Counted from the first letter of the stretch, positions 22,991-36,140 are shown. The stretch: 64,000 nt of DNA from Cinclus cinclus (GCF_963662255.1 NC_085048.1:103526499-103590498), one strand, 5' to 3'. Translations and numbers: made by a program. The notes: generated by a model not told the origin, from the sequence alone.

Positions 22991-24326
22991 AGAGGTGACA
23001 GGCAGGACCCAAACCTTCTCTGTGTCCATTTCAGACTTTAGTTTTTGAAAGTGTGAGTAAAGTCTTAGTTAAGTGTTTTTAAATAAACTGGTTTTAAAAC
23101 AGGTAGATGATGAGAAGAATCTCTTTCAAAATTTGCCAAGTTTATATTTTGCATATTCCACACCAAGGCTGTTTCTTTTCTTGTGACATCACAAAAAATG
23201 AAATTAGTTTTTGACTGGGAGGGGATGATGCTGGAGGTGTTCTCAGAATAACGTGATTTAACTTTTGGGAAATATTAAAGCATGACTACACTGGACCTTT
23301 TTATGTTAGACAACAGCAGTTTTTCCATTCTGCACTAGATACTCCTTTCAGATTTCTCATCTTGCATGATATTGCCTATTTCATGCCTCTGACAAAGTGG
23401 CTGAAACAAGCTCTTTCCCCAAACCTGTGATATTTGTGGATAAAGGATTATTACCTGTGGTATTTTTTAAGCAATGAATAAATTACATCATTGTTTAGGG
23501 AGATACAAACAAGGTGTTGGGTTTCTTGACTGATGCCACAGCAAAGGCTTGTGTCAGAGTTCAGAGGGGATTCAGGAGCATTGTGCATGAATATCAGTAG
23601 GTTTAGGATCTAAAGTGGTCTGGAATGTAAACTGGAATATTTTCTTATTCTATTTTTCATCTAGTATTTTGGCTGTGTGACTTATTCCATTGTCACAGGC
23701 CAATATTTTAAAATGAGTGAGCAAATTCTCTTATTTAGAGGGCATTAAAATTCATCAGTATCTTGCTGTTGTGTGGATGTCCTGGATTTTGGTAATAATG
23801 CACCTGCCTTTCCTGGTGAAAGGAGAGCACACCAGGTTCATAGGAACACTTCAGTGCAGAAGGGTGGCTTGGAAATTGTGCTTCTCTTGGCAGCCTTGGA
23901 GGTAACTGAGTGAGAATTCACTCTTGGGTTTGGTGGTTGGTTCTTTGTTTTTATTTGACACAATAGGAATGACAAAATGAGAGAGGAAAAAAGAAGGTTG
24001 ATTGCTCTTCAGAGAAGACCTTAAACAATAGAATCTCTCCCATAACTGAGTACATGTCTGACTCAATTATTCCTGTCCTGTTGAAATATGAGGCAGCTGG
24101 ACAATATCTTGACTGAAATACAATGGAGGAATATGGAAATGTGAAGTACAGCTTTTGTGAAAATCGGGATCTCTATTCCCTTTATCTATATCTACATATC
24201 TACACTTGCTGATTCTTGTGACTGTGATGCAACTGATTATCTCTAAAAATGGCTCTTCCTGAGGTGTGGCGACTGTGCCTTTCCCTAAAATGGATAAGCA
24301 GAGCTGTCAGCTTCTCTCAGACTTGA
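22991..24326. other. Unique non-coding DNA
   Basis: No gene or known repeat is seen. The DNA is AT-rich with frames below 75 codons and no notable structure. Confidence 0.6.
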
Positions 24327-24461
24327 GGTTTTTTGTTTTTGTTTTTTGTTTGTTTGTTTGTTTTGTTTTGTTTTGTTTTTGTTTTTGGTTTGGTTTGGGG
24401 TTTTTTTTGTTTTTTTGGTTTTTTTTTTTTTTGGTTGGTTGGTTGATTGGTTGGTTTTTTT
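24327..24461 (-). repeat. G/T-only low-complexity tract
   Basis: About 135 bases are almost entirely G and T on the plus strand, with TTTG, TTTTG and GGTT words changing along its length; one A at about 24445 breaks it. The complement is the same A/C style as 1727-1832. The Phe-rich plus frame across it (24266-24481) is an artefact. Confidence 0.9.
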
Positions 24462-27400
24462 ATCCTGTGACTGTCAGTTGAGTTTTATTTTCCAAAACAA
24501 AAATTCCAGGGGAATGCTGTAGCCTCCTCTGAAGGCATTCACCTGCTCTGTTCTTGAGTGCACCTCACACCCAGCCCAGTTTTCTGAAGATGTGAGGTAC
24601 AGTCTGTGGTCTGTTCCTCTTCTCCCTGCAGTGACTTTGGCATTTCCAAACCTGTTTGCAGAGCAGAGCAATGTCTCAAAGTCATTATGTTTTACGAATT
24701 ACCTAATTATCAGTGTCTGGATATGGGATGGGGATACCTCAGTGAGGAAGAAATGGACAGGGTTCATTTGATGCCATGTCTCTCTGTTGGCAGCAGCAGT
24801 GGGACAAACTGCAGCATTCTCGACTGTCCTCTGCACGATGAGGGACATGAGATGGTGTGGCAGAACAAAAAGTGATCATGGCAAGCCAAGTTTCAGTGGT
24901 TCTCTTGCTTTGTGCAACGGATCATTGTTTCTTTTCATGGGGATTCAAATGGAAAAAGTGGTTTAGATGGAAAAAAAATCTTTTCGTAATGTTTCTCTTG
25001 ATACTTCCAGAAAGTGGGAACATAATAAAATTATTGTGTTTCTTGAAAAAATTTTGGTTAAATTTAGCTTTGTTTTCTGCTTAAAAAGGGGAGGAGGGAG
25101 TGATAATAAATGTCATTTGAAAATTGAAGTGTCCTTGGTTTCCTGTTTTCAGTAAGCTTAACCTAATTCATTTGTTCTACTTGTAGTTTGTCAATTGATG
25201 CCTCCCTTCCAAAATTGTCTATGGGTTGCCTTAGCCAGAGTTTCCTACAGTTATTTTTGCACTATTGTTAAACAGAACCATGCAGCATGTTGCTTTTTCA
25301 ATTTACTGCGTGGGATCTACACATAGTTTTCTATTGTGGCATATTTGTGTGTTTGTCACTTTTATTGTTTATATGCCAGCATATGGCCAGAAAAAAACAA
25401 ACTTCTTTCCTCAGTTTTCTTCTTCTATATTGTTTAGTCCACGGTGCTTTTACAACAACAATCTAGTTGTAGATTACAACTAAATACAGTAAAAATCTGA
25501 TTCTTGAAATGTAATCGGTTTGGTTGAAAAAAGAAGGAAAACTGGGAGAATACGGTCAGGGATTAGTGAATGTTTAAGAATGGCTTTATTTTCCTACCCA
25601 GGACTGCACATAGGGCAAAAAAGCTAATACCTGTTTTTATTTAAATTCCAGTTTGGTCATTCAGGCTCATACATCTCATCATGCCACTTGCACAAATATT
25701 AGTGCCTGCATCAAGGTCTTCTCTAGAGCAAGCAGAGCTCTTGACATTGCCAAAATCTGCCAGCGTGGATATCGGTGCCTGACAAGGATCAGATGTTTGC
25801 ATTTGTGGGATATGGAACCTCAAACCCAGCAGTACCAGTGCCACATGTTTGTCCAACTACTGCTTTATTGCAGCTGATCTAAAATTGAGCAGACATATAT
25901 GGGGTTCGGGTCTTGTTATTTTTTTAATAGTGCTGACAGTGTAGTTATTGCTTTGCTCAATTTTGAGATTGTAGACTTTTCTCCAATCTAACATTTTTTC
26001 TTAATTTCTGTGTGGCATCAATGTTTACATGACACTCTGATAAAGAAATTTCTTGGTTTATCTACTACTAAAAATCAATACAAACTAGGCCATATCCATG
26101 AAGTGATCAGCTCTGTCATTCCATAGATTGCTGGTACCCACTGGCACGTGATTTGGTTGTAATTTGAGGCAGGAATGTTGTTATTAGCATGGCTCGTGTA
26201 AAACAAAGAATTGAAATTTAAAGCAAAATAATCTTTCACTTGCAAAACTCGCTTTCTTATCAGTGCACTTCCAATGTACCATATATTTTTAGCAGTAGCC
26301 AAAGAACAGTAACCAGTTTGAAATCCCATACAACAGATGGATCATGATAAATCCATGATGTTGGCTTCTCCTGGATTTTCCATTTGTTGGAAGCTGTTGC
26401 ACACCACACAACCCACCACGTAAAAGCCTGCTGGAAACAAAAGACTAATTTTTTGTAGTTTCTTTGGTTAGTGAAGTATTTTCAAGAATACCAACAGTGA
26501 TTTCAGGTAAAGAATCCCTGCAGCAATTCGGATTCATTTACTGCTGGAGCATTTTATTAATTACACGTTTGTAACCACACGGATGGTCACAAAACCATTT
26601 GCACATGCCTGAATTTTGAGATTTGTAGACAGAAGATTTAACATAAACATGGAAATCTTAAACTACTCATCTGTAGCCTGAAAAGACAATAACAAGAAGG
26701 ATTCTCTTCTCGGTGTGATTTGTGAACAATGCTAAGTAAATATTCATCATTAATATATAATAACTGTTGCTTTTGGCAGTTCGCTTTTCATTTAATTTGA
26801 TAATGTGTCCAGTAAATGAAGTGGTACAGGCTGCAGTGTTTTACCATCACAATTGCATATTTTCAATCATTGTTAAATGAAGGCAGCTCAAGGCAAAGCT
26901 TTAACCCCCACTAGTTTTGTGTGTGATAAAAAGAGAAGGCGCTATCAATCTTTATTGTCTGTCTCGCTTACTGTAATTGCATTCAATAGTCCACTGATTC
27001 TGTTGTCTGTGCTAATGTCAGGAGCAGGGAAGAGCCAGATGCTCAGACTTGATCAGATGCATCCAGTGGCCACTTTGATAAGTTGGCAGTGAGGCTCCAG
27101 CTTCGATGATAAATTGTGAGTGCTGCAGATTATGAGCAGCTGAACACCGGGAGTGTGTGTGGGGAAACTTCATACCTGCTTGGAATCTGGCATCCCAGTG
27201 CCAGCCAAAGGCCAGCCCAGGGGTTATTCCAATGCCTCTTGTGCTGGGAAGGTGCCAGGCAATTGTATTCTCATAGATAGCAGCACAACAAAAAACTCAA
27301 GCAGCCTCAGAGTGATTTGAACATGACATTGAATAGTCCCAACACTGTAAAAGCTGTTTCAAAATAGTGTCCAGTAGTTATAGTAATCTGATTCGAAGAG

Positions 27401-29012
27401 ATTTGGAATTACGGTACTGCATGCTCTAATCTGTCTTAAAAGTTGTGTGTTCTTAGCACCCTTTTTTCCCCTGTCTAATTTGAAGTACTGCCTGGAATAT
27501 TTTACAGAGTAACAAGCAATAATGCTTTAGCTCAGTATGAACAGTGATATATCTTTGTGAGGAAAAATCTCCAGTGTAGACTATGGGACTAAGGGAACTG
27601 TGGAATAAGTTGCTTTCTACAGGTTCTTTGCACCCGTAACGTTCTTCACAGGTTAATTATTTAAGCTCTTGACTGAGTGTCATCCCTCAGACAAACAGTT
27701 CTTAACGGAGATCTCGAAAGTCTCACCTTCACCCAGTTCATATCATTTGTGCAGCAAATGCTGCTATTTTTCCCTCAGGACTGATGTAAAAGGTGTGATC
27801 CTAACTGTGGATGGTGCTTACAAGTTTGTCTTGTGTGGTGCCACTTGTGGCTGACAATTCCAGACTGTGTGTGCAGCAGGCCTAGGTTTTTTTTGGTACA
27901 ATTTGATCTTTTTGGGTGCTCAAGGAGAGGACCAGACAATCCTTTAGCCAGCACTTCTCCTGGGTACTTTAGGCAACTCCTTTGACTGCTGCAGTTTTGT
28001 AGGTGCATCAGCCTCACCCTGTGCTGTGTGGCCACATGATAAATAATCTCTGCTAAGGCTTTGATGTGTACATAAAAGAATCATTATCTGAGGAAGTTTG
28101 GAGAATTAAAATTAGTTTCTGAAATTCAACAGCACCTATGGTTGCCTTCTTTTTCCCCCCGTTGCATTTTGTTCAAATTAATTAAAGGGCACAGATGTTC
28201 AATTAATGCCTAAAAAATTCCATGGCTACAGCTGTGAAGCAACGTCATTGAGATTTAACATATCTAATAATGTTTCTCGCTTTGAAGAAATTCTATTAAT
28301 GATTCTCTGCAAAATAACTTTGCATTGATAAATTAAAGGAAATGTGGAGTAAACTAGAAGGAGATGTCAGCTGTCTGCTCCACTTATTTATTAGAATAAC
28401 AGAGAAGCCCAAAATAAAATATCTGCTTTTCATTTTCTTATTCTGGCATGTGGAAGGACTCTGGTTTCTAGGCAAAATATATTGATTTAGCTGGAAATTA
28501 TTGATACCTCTCTTGCAATTCATGGAGAGGTAGCTTGAAAAAGCTGCCATGGAAAAGCCAGCTGCTAACATTAAGCATATTTGGATTGTGAATTCCTTCA
28601 GTTCTGCTTTGTAATGTGGAATAACAGCAGTCTTGCATGTGAGCCATGGTAACTCTTAATACCATGGGGGCTTTTAATTTGCATTGTTAAATTCTGTTAT
28701 AAAGCAAAAGAGCTCAAGATAATGCAGGAGATGCGGTGATAACAGCAGAGATGCTTCTGGACCAGAGCTGTTTGAGGGGTGGCTCAGGGAAGGGTCTCAG
28801 ATACAGAAATTGGAGGTGAGGACCAACAAGTATCTTGTGTTCCGTGGGGTGTCCCCAGTTTCTGGGGCTGTTTCTGGAGAGGAACTGACTGAGCCACATG
28901 GATTTATCTAGTGTGAAGTGTAAAATGCAGAAGAGGAGTTTAATACTTTGAATTCTCAGAGTTTCTCTGTTAGGCCAGCTGGTGTCCAATGGAGGATTAG
29001 ATTTCAGCCCTT
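24462..29012. other. Unique DNA with possible conserved blocks
   Basis: No gene is recognised. The block about 26740-27110 (with ATCAATCTTTATTGTC, GTAATTGCATTCAAT) and the block about 28040-28330 (with AAATTAATTAAAGG) are non-repetitive and motif-rich, the style of conserved non-coding DNA. The minus frame at 28714-29082 (122 codons) covers the C-rich tract and is not credible as a gene. Confidence 0.4.
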
Positions 29013-29038
29013 CCCCCCCCCCCCCCTCCCCCCCCCCC
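29013..29038 (-). repeat. Poly-C tract (G-run on minus strand)
   Basis: Fourteen C, one T, then eleven C. On the minus strand this is G11-A-G14, able to fold as a G-quadruplex. Long C homopolymers are error-prone in sequencing, so exact length should be treated with care. Confidence 0.9.
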
Positions 29039-29965
29039 ATAAAGGCAACAGTAATCCTCCTTTTCACTTCAGCACAAAGCATTTTGCCCCTGAGTTATTT
29101 TTTTGCTAGCATTTCTCTTCCTAAGCATTAATTAATAGCCCAGAAGAGACTGAAGCCATGAGCCAAGTCCTGTGCTTGAGGATGTCGCATCCTGTGCTTC
29201 AAACACCTGGGAAGTTGCTCAGTTTGTATCTTCTACACACAAATCAAAACATTTTCTGACAAAATTTACTAGTAAGATCATGTTCAGTAAAATGAAACTG
29301 GGCTTCATGCTGATGTTTCCTGTGTTAGGTCAGAGTTCCAGCTCCTAAATTAGAGCACTTCCACTGGAACTAGAAAAGATCATTTATACAACTGTCCCCT
29401 TGATTGTTTTGGCTCCAAACATCTAGACAACTGCTTAGTGACACTGCGCAGGATTGTTTTTATTCTTAGCTACTTGCCATTATATCAAAACTAAGTAATT
29501 TTTACAGGCTAGTTAGTTGTAAAGGAATACCCTTTAAAATTCCCTCAGGAGTTTTCTCCAGGTTTGACAAGTTGTTTTCTTCTTGAGGTGGTTCTGTGTC
29601 ATTCGTAGTGTGTTTGTGCAAGCACCCATTGCTTGTGCATTCAGGAGTGGGGAGTTTCTTTGTTTTCAGCTCCCAGGTAACCTTAGAAGCAATAATCATA
29701 CCTGTCTCTGCCAAGTGACATGTCTTCACTGGATAATTTTAGAAATAATTGGATTTGCAGATGGTCTGCTAGACATGAGTTCAGTGCTCTAGGACTTGCT
29801 TTCAGAAAGCTTTACCAGAACAGTAGATAAGAGATAGGACCTGATTTTTGTCTGGGGCCAAAAATGGCATTTTATGCGTGAAAAATATTGTCTGTATGTT
29901 TTTGCAGCTGCAAATAATTGGGAATAAAATAATGGTTGGAGTTGTTGCTTCATTTGTGTTTGCAG
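29039..29965. other. Unique non-coding DNA
   Basis: No gene or known repeat is seen. Short frames at 29502-29729 (minus) and 29583-29792 (plus) overlap each other and lack features. Confidence 0.55.
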
Positions 29966-30086
29966 CTGATTGCAGCCCAGTCTCACTACTCTAAACAGAT
30001 CCTTGATTCTGCTGTCAAGGGAAGTTGCTCAGTCCCAGTCGAGCAGATCGGGATCTGCACATCCACCTCCTGGATGGGGGTCTCAG
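29966..30086 (+). other. Exon-like segment (weak candidate)
   Basis: An acceptor-like TTTGTGTTTGCAG ends at 29965 and a CAG|GTGGCA donor-like site follows 30086. The 121 bases between are open in the frame that begins with CTG (40 codons, starting Leu-Ile-Ala-Ala-Gln) and are richer in GC than the flanks. The open frame continues past the donor to 30151. The donor is weak and no family is recognised. It could be chance, or an exon of a long non-coding RNA. Confidence 0.15.
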
Positions 30087-32390
30087 GTGGCACACAAAGG
30101 AGAAAACTGAGAGCACATGGAAAGCAAAAATGTGTTCAATGTCTTCCTTAAAGAGTGGGGGAAGAATCAGGTTTAGAAATACTCTTCTCCAAAGGTGCAA
30201 CATTCAGAATTACCATGCCTAGAAACTTTTGACTGCAAAGGAGAAAATTCTTCCCTTTAACTCAGAACCCATCATTTCACAATCAAACATCTAATATTAA
30301 CATTTCTTTGAGAGAAATTGTCTCAAATTAAGGAACCAAGCAAATTTTCTTTTCAAAGACAAAATCAGGTCCCTGAACTTAGTAATAGATGGGTATGTGA
30401 GAATAAAATTTGTAGTTAGGACCAGTTTGAGAAAGCAGAGAAGAATTTCTGAAACTTCTCAGAAACTAAATTAAATTTCAATTTCATTCCAAAAAAGTAT
30501 TTGCATGAATTTTCTCCCATTTTGTGATGTATTCTGCAAGGTAAACTTCTCTTAGCTATGGGACTGGAGCCCAAGTCTACGACCTTTGGAAGTCACCAGC
30601 AGCTTTGCAGTTGAATCATCAGGTCTGGGATCATATTTAATGGACTTGTAGTATTTTAAAAATAAAAATCTCCTTTTTTCTCTTTTGCTTTTAAAGCAAT
30701 TTCAGAGCAGTAGGGTCAGATTGAGTTCTGTCATGGGAACTCAGTGCTCTGATTTCTCACTTTGTGCAGTAATTCCCACTTGTATTAAGTTGTACATTAT
30801 CAGTGGACATTGTGCTCTTGATGAGCTGAAAATCTTCACCTTTGGAAGGAGACCAGTGACTGTGCAATATGAAAGTTGTTAGACACAGGCTTTAAACTTT
30901 TCCCTTTTTATTTCTCACATGGGTTTTATTAGTAGTGATCTGGGCAAATTTGAACAAAACCCTGCTGATGCTTTTTATGCATTTTCCTGTGTTTGTAGAA
31001 TTGGTTTGAGTTATGTTACAGAGTCTGGAGTGTAAAGTTCCCTGGCTGTAGTGGGTTTATGTGCTATATTTTTAAATATCTGGATGCTGAGATATCCAGT
31101 AATGTGTTTTTTCAATAGGAGTTTGGGGAGAAAGCTCAGCATTTAAAACACGTGCTGAAAATTCTTAATTTGGCTTGCCCTGGAATTTTCAAGGAGTGTT
31201 TGTGGGTTCCTGTGAGTGTTCTCAGCACGTTGTTGGGGAGGGCAGTGTATGTGTGGTAGCAGTGAAGTCTAATAACATCAGTGGGTCTGTGCACAGATGT
31301 TAAGTGGCTGTCACAAGAAAAAAAAAATCAGAAAAGTTCAGGTGTTGAAAATTATTCAAATTATGTAAATATTCAGATGTTTCTTATAAAAATAAGAAGA
31401 TGCCACCTTGTGGTAAGAAAGATGCTTTAGTGTATCCATGAACCCTGTGGGTGAGCAGGGTAAATGTCTAAAAGCTGGCAACGATTTTAAATTTTTTTTT
31501 AAGCAATAATTTAAAAAATAAAATTAAATTTTGGGTTGAGAAGTACATGGCCAAACTTTCCCTTTCCCATGTGTTTTTCTCCTCCTCATGTACTCCAGGG
31601 TCTTCTCAGGAGTGCTGAAGCAAAGGCTGAATATTTCCCAGGTTTCTCTGTGTCTTTTCCAAGCTGTTTGCTGTTATCACAGAAAACTGGGGCTGGGAGG
31701 AGGGATCTCCTTTCCCCTGGACACGGCTTTGGGGTTAATTTGTGGCCAGGCTGAGGAAGCAGAGTCTTGTCTCTCTTTTATACTCTTCGAGCACTTCGAG
31801 CAACTGTGATTTGATTTGCAGCCAAACTGGAAAAATATGGAAAACTAAACGTTTTAAAAGATGGATAAAATCTCTAAATTTGTCTAGCAGGCAGGCAGGT
31901 CTGATACCTGTGGTATTATAATTGATGTCCATTCTTCATCATGGATTATATAAAATTTGTCTTTGCCTTTGCACTTACTCAAACTCCATTAACAAGTACA
32001 AGGTGAATTGTGTAAGCTAACAACATCCTCTTTCTCACCAGGATGCTCTGCTTTAAATGTCTGTTTTGCTTTAAAAAAAGAAAACTAAAGTGCCCCAAAC
32101 CTTATGCTTTCTCTTTATTTTATTATTCTGTATTCTACTTGTGTGATTTGAATAATCTACTTTATAAGGCACACACTTTGTGAGAGTACAGCACAACTGC
32201 TGTCATGTGCATGGCAGCAAAGTGCTGTTGTCTGACTGAGTCTCTTTATTTTACACATTGATGGGCAGGAAAAAACTATGGGCAAGAGAACAATTGGAAA
32301 ATGTTACACTTCTAAATTTTGTGCTTGTGCAAACACAGGCTTCTTAACAGCAGGGGATGTGCAGGCACTTCCGTGCGTATCAAGGCTAAA
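30087..32390. other. Unique non-coding DNA
   Basis: No gene is recognised. Frames of 60-73 codons (30685-30882, 31536-31754, 31588-31809) are unremarkable. A CTCF-like word at 31401-31413 is listed separately. Confidence 0.55.
31401..31413 (-). promoter_or_regulatory. CTCF-like motif
   Basis: Read on the minus strand, CCACAAGGTGGCA agrees with the CTCF core (CCASYAGRKGGCA) at all but one position. A single match of this quality is expected now and then in 64 kb, so occupancy is only a guess. Confidence 0.25.
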
Positions 32391-32413
32391 TAGTAATAAT
32401 AATAATAATAGTA

Positions 32414-32451
<38 letters not shown>
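32391..32451 (+). repeat. (TAA)n microsatellite with TAG variants
   Basis: About 20 TAA-type units, with TAG replacing TAA at the start and twice inside. The poly-Asn plus frame and poly-Leu minus frame here are artefacts of the repeat. The interruptions suggest it is older or more stable than the pure ATT array at 6519-6572. Confidence 0.95.
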
Positions 32452-32452
<1 letters not shown>

Positions 32453-35451
32453 TTAGCAATTTTTCCTCAATTTGAAGAAGTATTGTGCTCGTAATTAAAA
32501 CATACCTTCTCTTCACGTAATTTATTTCCTTGCATAATGTAATTTGACAGAGCATTATAAATGTATATCTCTATGCTTCATGACCCCATTATGAGGACAA
32601 TTTTTTCATAGTAATTCATTTGTGTTGTGTTTCTTCTTGCTTTCTGATTACACAATCAGTATTGAATTGTGCAACCAACATCCTGATTAAAATGAGACAA
32701 AAACCTATACGGCTCAGCTTGCTGAAAATCTCTTCTTGTTCCCCTAAAGACAATGGCAAAATTCTTATTTGTTGGAGGAGACAAAGTTATTAAAATGGAT
32801 TGCAAATGCGAAGAGAAGGTGGAGCTCCAGCTCCCCATGGGAGGAAGGCAGGGTAGGAAGCATCAGCCACAGACACAATTTGGAGAAGTACTGCAAGAAA
32901 AAAGGAAAACCGTTAGAAAGCCAGGACTGACAAGAGGGATTTGGGAGAATGTTTCTCTTTTTTTCCCTCCCCACATTTTAGGATCACACCTAAGGTATAT
33001 TTTTTTCCACAGCAACAATTTATTTATTTAGACAATAACTTCAAAATGAAACAAAAAGTGATTTTAAGGCAGTTATAATTCTTCCAAATACACAAATAAT
33101 TTTCTTTTTAATTCTGTTTTTAATTCTATCCCATCACCAGGGCCAGGAATCTTGTGCTGCTGTGGGCTTTGCTTATCCCATTTGCAGCTGCTGTGTTTCC
33201 ATCCAAAATGTCCTTGGGAAATAATACAAGCCAACCTGTTTAGCCACTTGAGAAGGGTTACAAAATCATTAGTCTGGAGTAATTTTTGTGCTTAAAATTA
33301 AACACACATTCTGGCAAATAATAGGATTAAAGTCTGAATTGTGCATATTCGTGTCTGGGGTTCAATTTCCTTCTTTTATTTTATGCTCATTTTTTCAACT
33401 CTGTAAATAATACAGTATTTGATTATTGATTGGCTAGCAGTTAGAAAAGCTAAATTTTGATGAATTTCTTGAAAATATTAACAAGATGAATGCCAACTGT
33501 ATAATCATACTTGCGGCTCTGCGTTGATCTTGGAAATAATCAACTAAAAAAATTAGATCTTAGTCCTTGAGACTCAAACATATGCAGAAAAATGGAGAAA
33601 GGAAGTTACAGCTTTTCCCTGTGAACTCTGGCACCTGTATTTATTGATTCATTTGGTCATTTGAGAATGGGTTTAGATGGAGCACAGACTGCCCACAAGC
33701 AACAACAGTAAATTAGTCACAGGTATTAGAAAATGGGGCCACAGATCTTAGCAGTGGGCCAAGTTCAGCAAAATGCTGATTAATATAAATTCTAAATTAA
33801 AAAAAATAATTAGAACAGAAGTTTGGTCCATACTTTAATTTGGGAGCTGTGAATTCCTAATTTTAATACCCTATTTTTTTTCTCATGGCACATACAGTTT
33901 TATATTATCTCCTCTTGCTTCCTATAGAAATAACACTCTTTACTCCAGTGCTACTACTTGAGATGTCATAACTCCAAGTAGTTATAGTTAGAACTGGTTG
34001 AGAAATGGGAAACATCTTATGGAACATTTCCGACCGATTCTAATTATTGCCCTTAATGTATCGTTGCAAAATTTGAAACAGGATTTCTTTGGAAGGTGTG
34101 ACCTGCTCTTTGAAAGTAGGGGAACATACTTATTTTTAATCACCTTCATCTCAAGAGCTGTAATTGAGGTTATGAAGTTATAGTGGATTAACAGGTTAGT
34201 GATATTTTTTTTTAATATGGAGAAAAAAATCCAGCAAATTTCTTATAAAAACTTTACTAAGTGCTCAACCTTTGAACACAAATACAAAATCAAATGTTTT
34301 AAGTTCAGGCCATAAGCTTCAAATTAGAAATTAATAATGAGATGTTTTGGTGATAAAATCTCTCTCATTTGAAAATGTAATTTATTAACCAGCACAATAT
34401 CTATTTCAGGGCATTATTCAAGCCGCAATAAAGATTTTCATAATATTAGAATAATATGCTGATATTAAACCCTGTGTGAAAGGCAAGCACTTTTCTCTTG
34501 GCTCACAATGATCCCTTTGGGATGCAAACCCAGAGATGCCAGTGCTGTGAGCTGCTGTTTGCTAGTGGAACAGAGGGGTCCCAGGGGACACTGGGGGGGC
34601 TGTGATACCCCAGCCCCTGAGCTGCTCCCGTTGGCCTCAGTCCCTTCTCCTGGTGCCCTGGGTGTGCAGCACTGGTGTCTGAAATCCTTCCAAGGCCTCT
34701 CTTGTGGGCACAGCAAGGGCTGTGCTTCCTCAAGGGACCTGCCTGTGCTGAAGGGCATCAAGGAGCCTTGGAAATCTCATCTCCTGCACTTCTGCCTCAT
34801 TCCTGCCTCTCCTTCCTCCTGTCCAGCTCTGCACTGCTTTTGGCTCTGAGAACAGCAGAATACACGGTGTGTGTTTGATCCAAAGGGACTGGAGCAGATG
34901 GAAGTCTTGGGATTGTACTCTGTTATCTCTTTCTGTGCTTGCTGAAGGAATAGTCAGGAAAATGAGAGCAAAGTATTAGTTCTGGGCAAAAAGAAGATCC
35001 TTGCAGTTCCTCTTGCATTTGCATAATTTTCTTTACGTTGTAAAAATAATTTAATGTGACTGCAACTTCTGGTTGTGGGAAGCCTCGTAGAAAGGCAAGA
35101 AGTACCTGACAGCACTTGAACTGTGCTATTTTGCCTGTGCTGTAATTATTTTCATTTATGAAATTCTAAATTTGAAATTCTGTTTTAAATATTGAATATT
35201 TCTGGTGAACTGACAGCTTGTGCTAGCTTTAGGATATGCCTGCTTGGTAATTATTCATGAGAAGAACAGCTGAAAACAAACTCGTTATACACCTTGGCAA
35301 GTCAATGTGATTTGAATTCTGTGAAATTTCCCTATGGCCATGTGACTTTATTCTAAAGTACTCTAACAGTGCAGATGTCCAGAATGCTGTAGTTGTTACA
35401 AATGTTATTCCTGTAGTCGAAGTTTGGAATCATCAGTGCTTCAGGAGAAGT
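32452..35451. other. Unique DNA with a GC-rich patch (34505-34860)
   Basis: Mostly AT-rich unique sequence. From 34505 to about 34860 GC rises sharply and frames of 67-113 codons are open on both strands in several registers. This follows from few A/T stops and is not coding evidence: CpG is low, and no splice borders or family match are seen. An unrecognised old repeat is possible. Confidence 0.45.
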
Positions 35452-35500
35452 GGAAGGGGGAAAAAAAAAAGAAGAAGAAAAAAGAGAAGAGGAGAAAAGA
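35452..35500 (+). repeat. 49-base purine-only tract
   Basis: Every base on the plus strand is A or G, including ten A in a row and GAA/GAGAAGAGGAG words. The Phe/Ser-rich minus frame across it (35353-35568) is an artefact. About 80 bases downstream AGATATAT and ATATATCT (35577-35602) form an eight-base inverted repeat. Confidence 0.9.
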
Positions 35501-36057
35501 CTGATGAACTGATGATAGAGGGTGTGTTTTGAGTGTTTGTCACATACTTCATTATGTGCAGCTCTCATACATTACCAGATATATATCATAGGGGATATAT
35601 CTCTGTTCATGTTCAGGGCACAGAATGGAATTTACAATGCCTGCAAGAAACACCCCGCTGAAACACACTAAGTGTTTGAAATATCTTGTTTAAGCCATGA
35701 TACAATAAGCATCAACACTGACATTTTTGGAAGTTTATAAGTAAGTTAATTTCTGTGTAACATTGGATGAAGAATCAAAATGCTTCAGATTTAGCTAAAA
35801 ATAAAACATTTCTCTACTTTCGCCTTTTCTTTTTCTTCTCCATATGGCTCCTGAAGCATTCCTTCATTTAAGTAGGTTTTAGAGCTCTTTCCTTATAGTT
35901 CCTGAAGCATTCATTGCTTTTGAGAAAAAAGGCATTTTAGCATGTGCTATTCTTGTTATTCTAATTAGAAAAAAACAGCTGGTCCTGTGCAGCTCTAACT
36001 GGAGTATTTTTCAACATATTGTTCAGAATTTTTTTCTCTTTTTCTGTCAAGCCACAG
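35501..36057. other. Unique AT-rich DNA
   Basis: No gene is seen. It ends in a strong pyrimidine tract (about 36029-36047) leading to CCACAG, discussed with the candidate exon that follows. Confidence 0.55.
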
Positions 36058-36140
36058 GCTACCACCTCTCCTCATCCCACATGAGACGGCCCCCAAACAC
36101 CTGCATATGCAGCTTGAACCCGCACATCTGCCAGGGAACA
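36058..36140 (+). other. Exon-like segment (candidate)
   Basis: A long pyrimidine tract (TTTTTTTCTCTTTTTCTG) and CCACAG end at 36057. The 83 bases that follow are C-rich and T-poor, unlike both flanks, and are bounded by ACA|GTAAGA, an acceptable donor. Two frames are open. One gives a split first codon followed by 27 whole codons starting Tyr-His-Leu-Ser-Ser and containing four Cys/His-rich positions (Cys-Ile-Cys ... His-Ile-Cys). No family is recognised. It could be a small exon of a gene spanning the window, a non-coding RNA exon, or a conserved element with chance splice signals. Confidence 0.2.
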
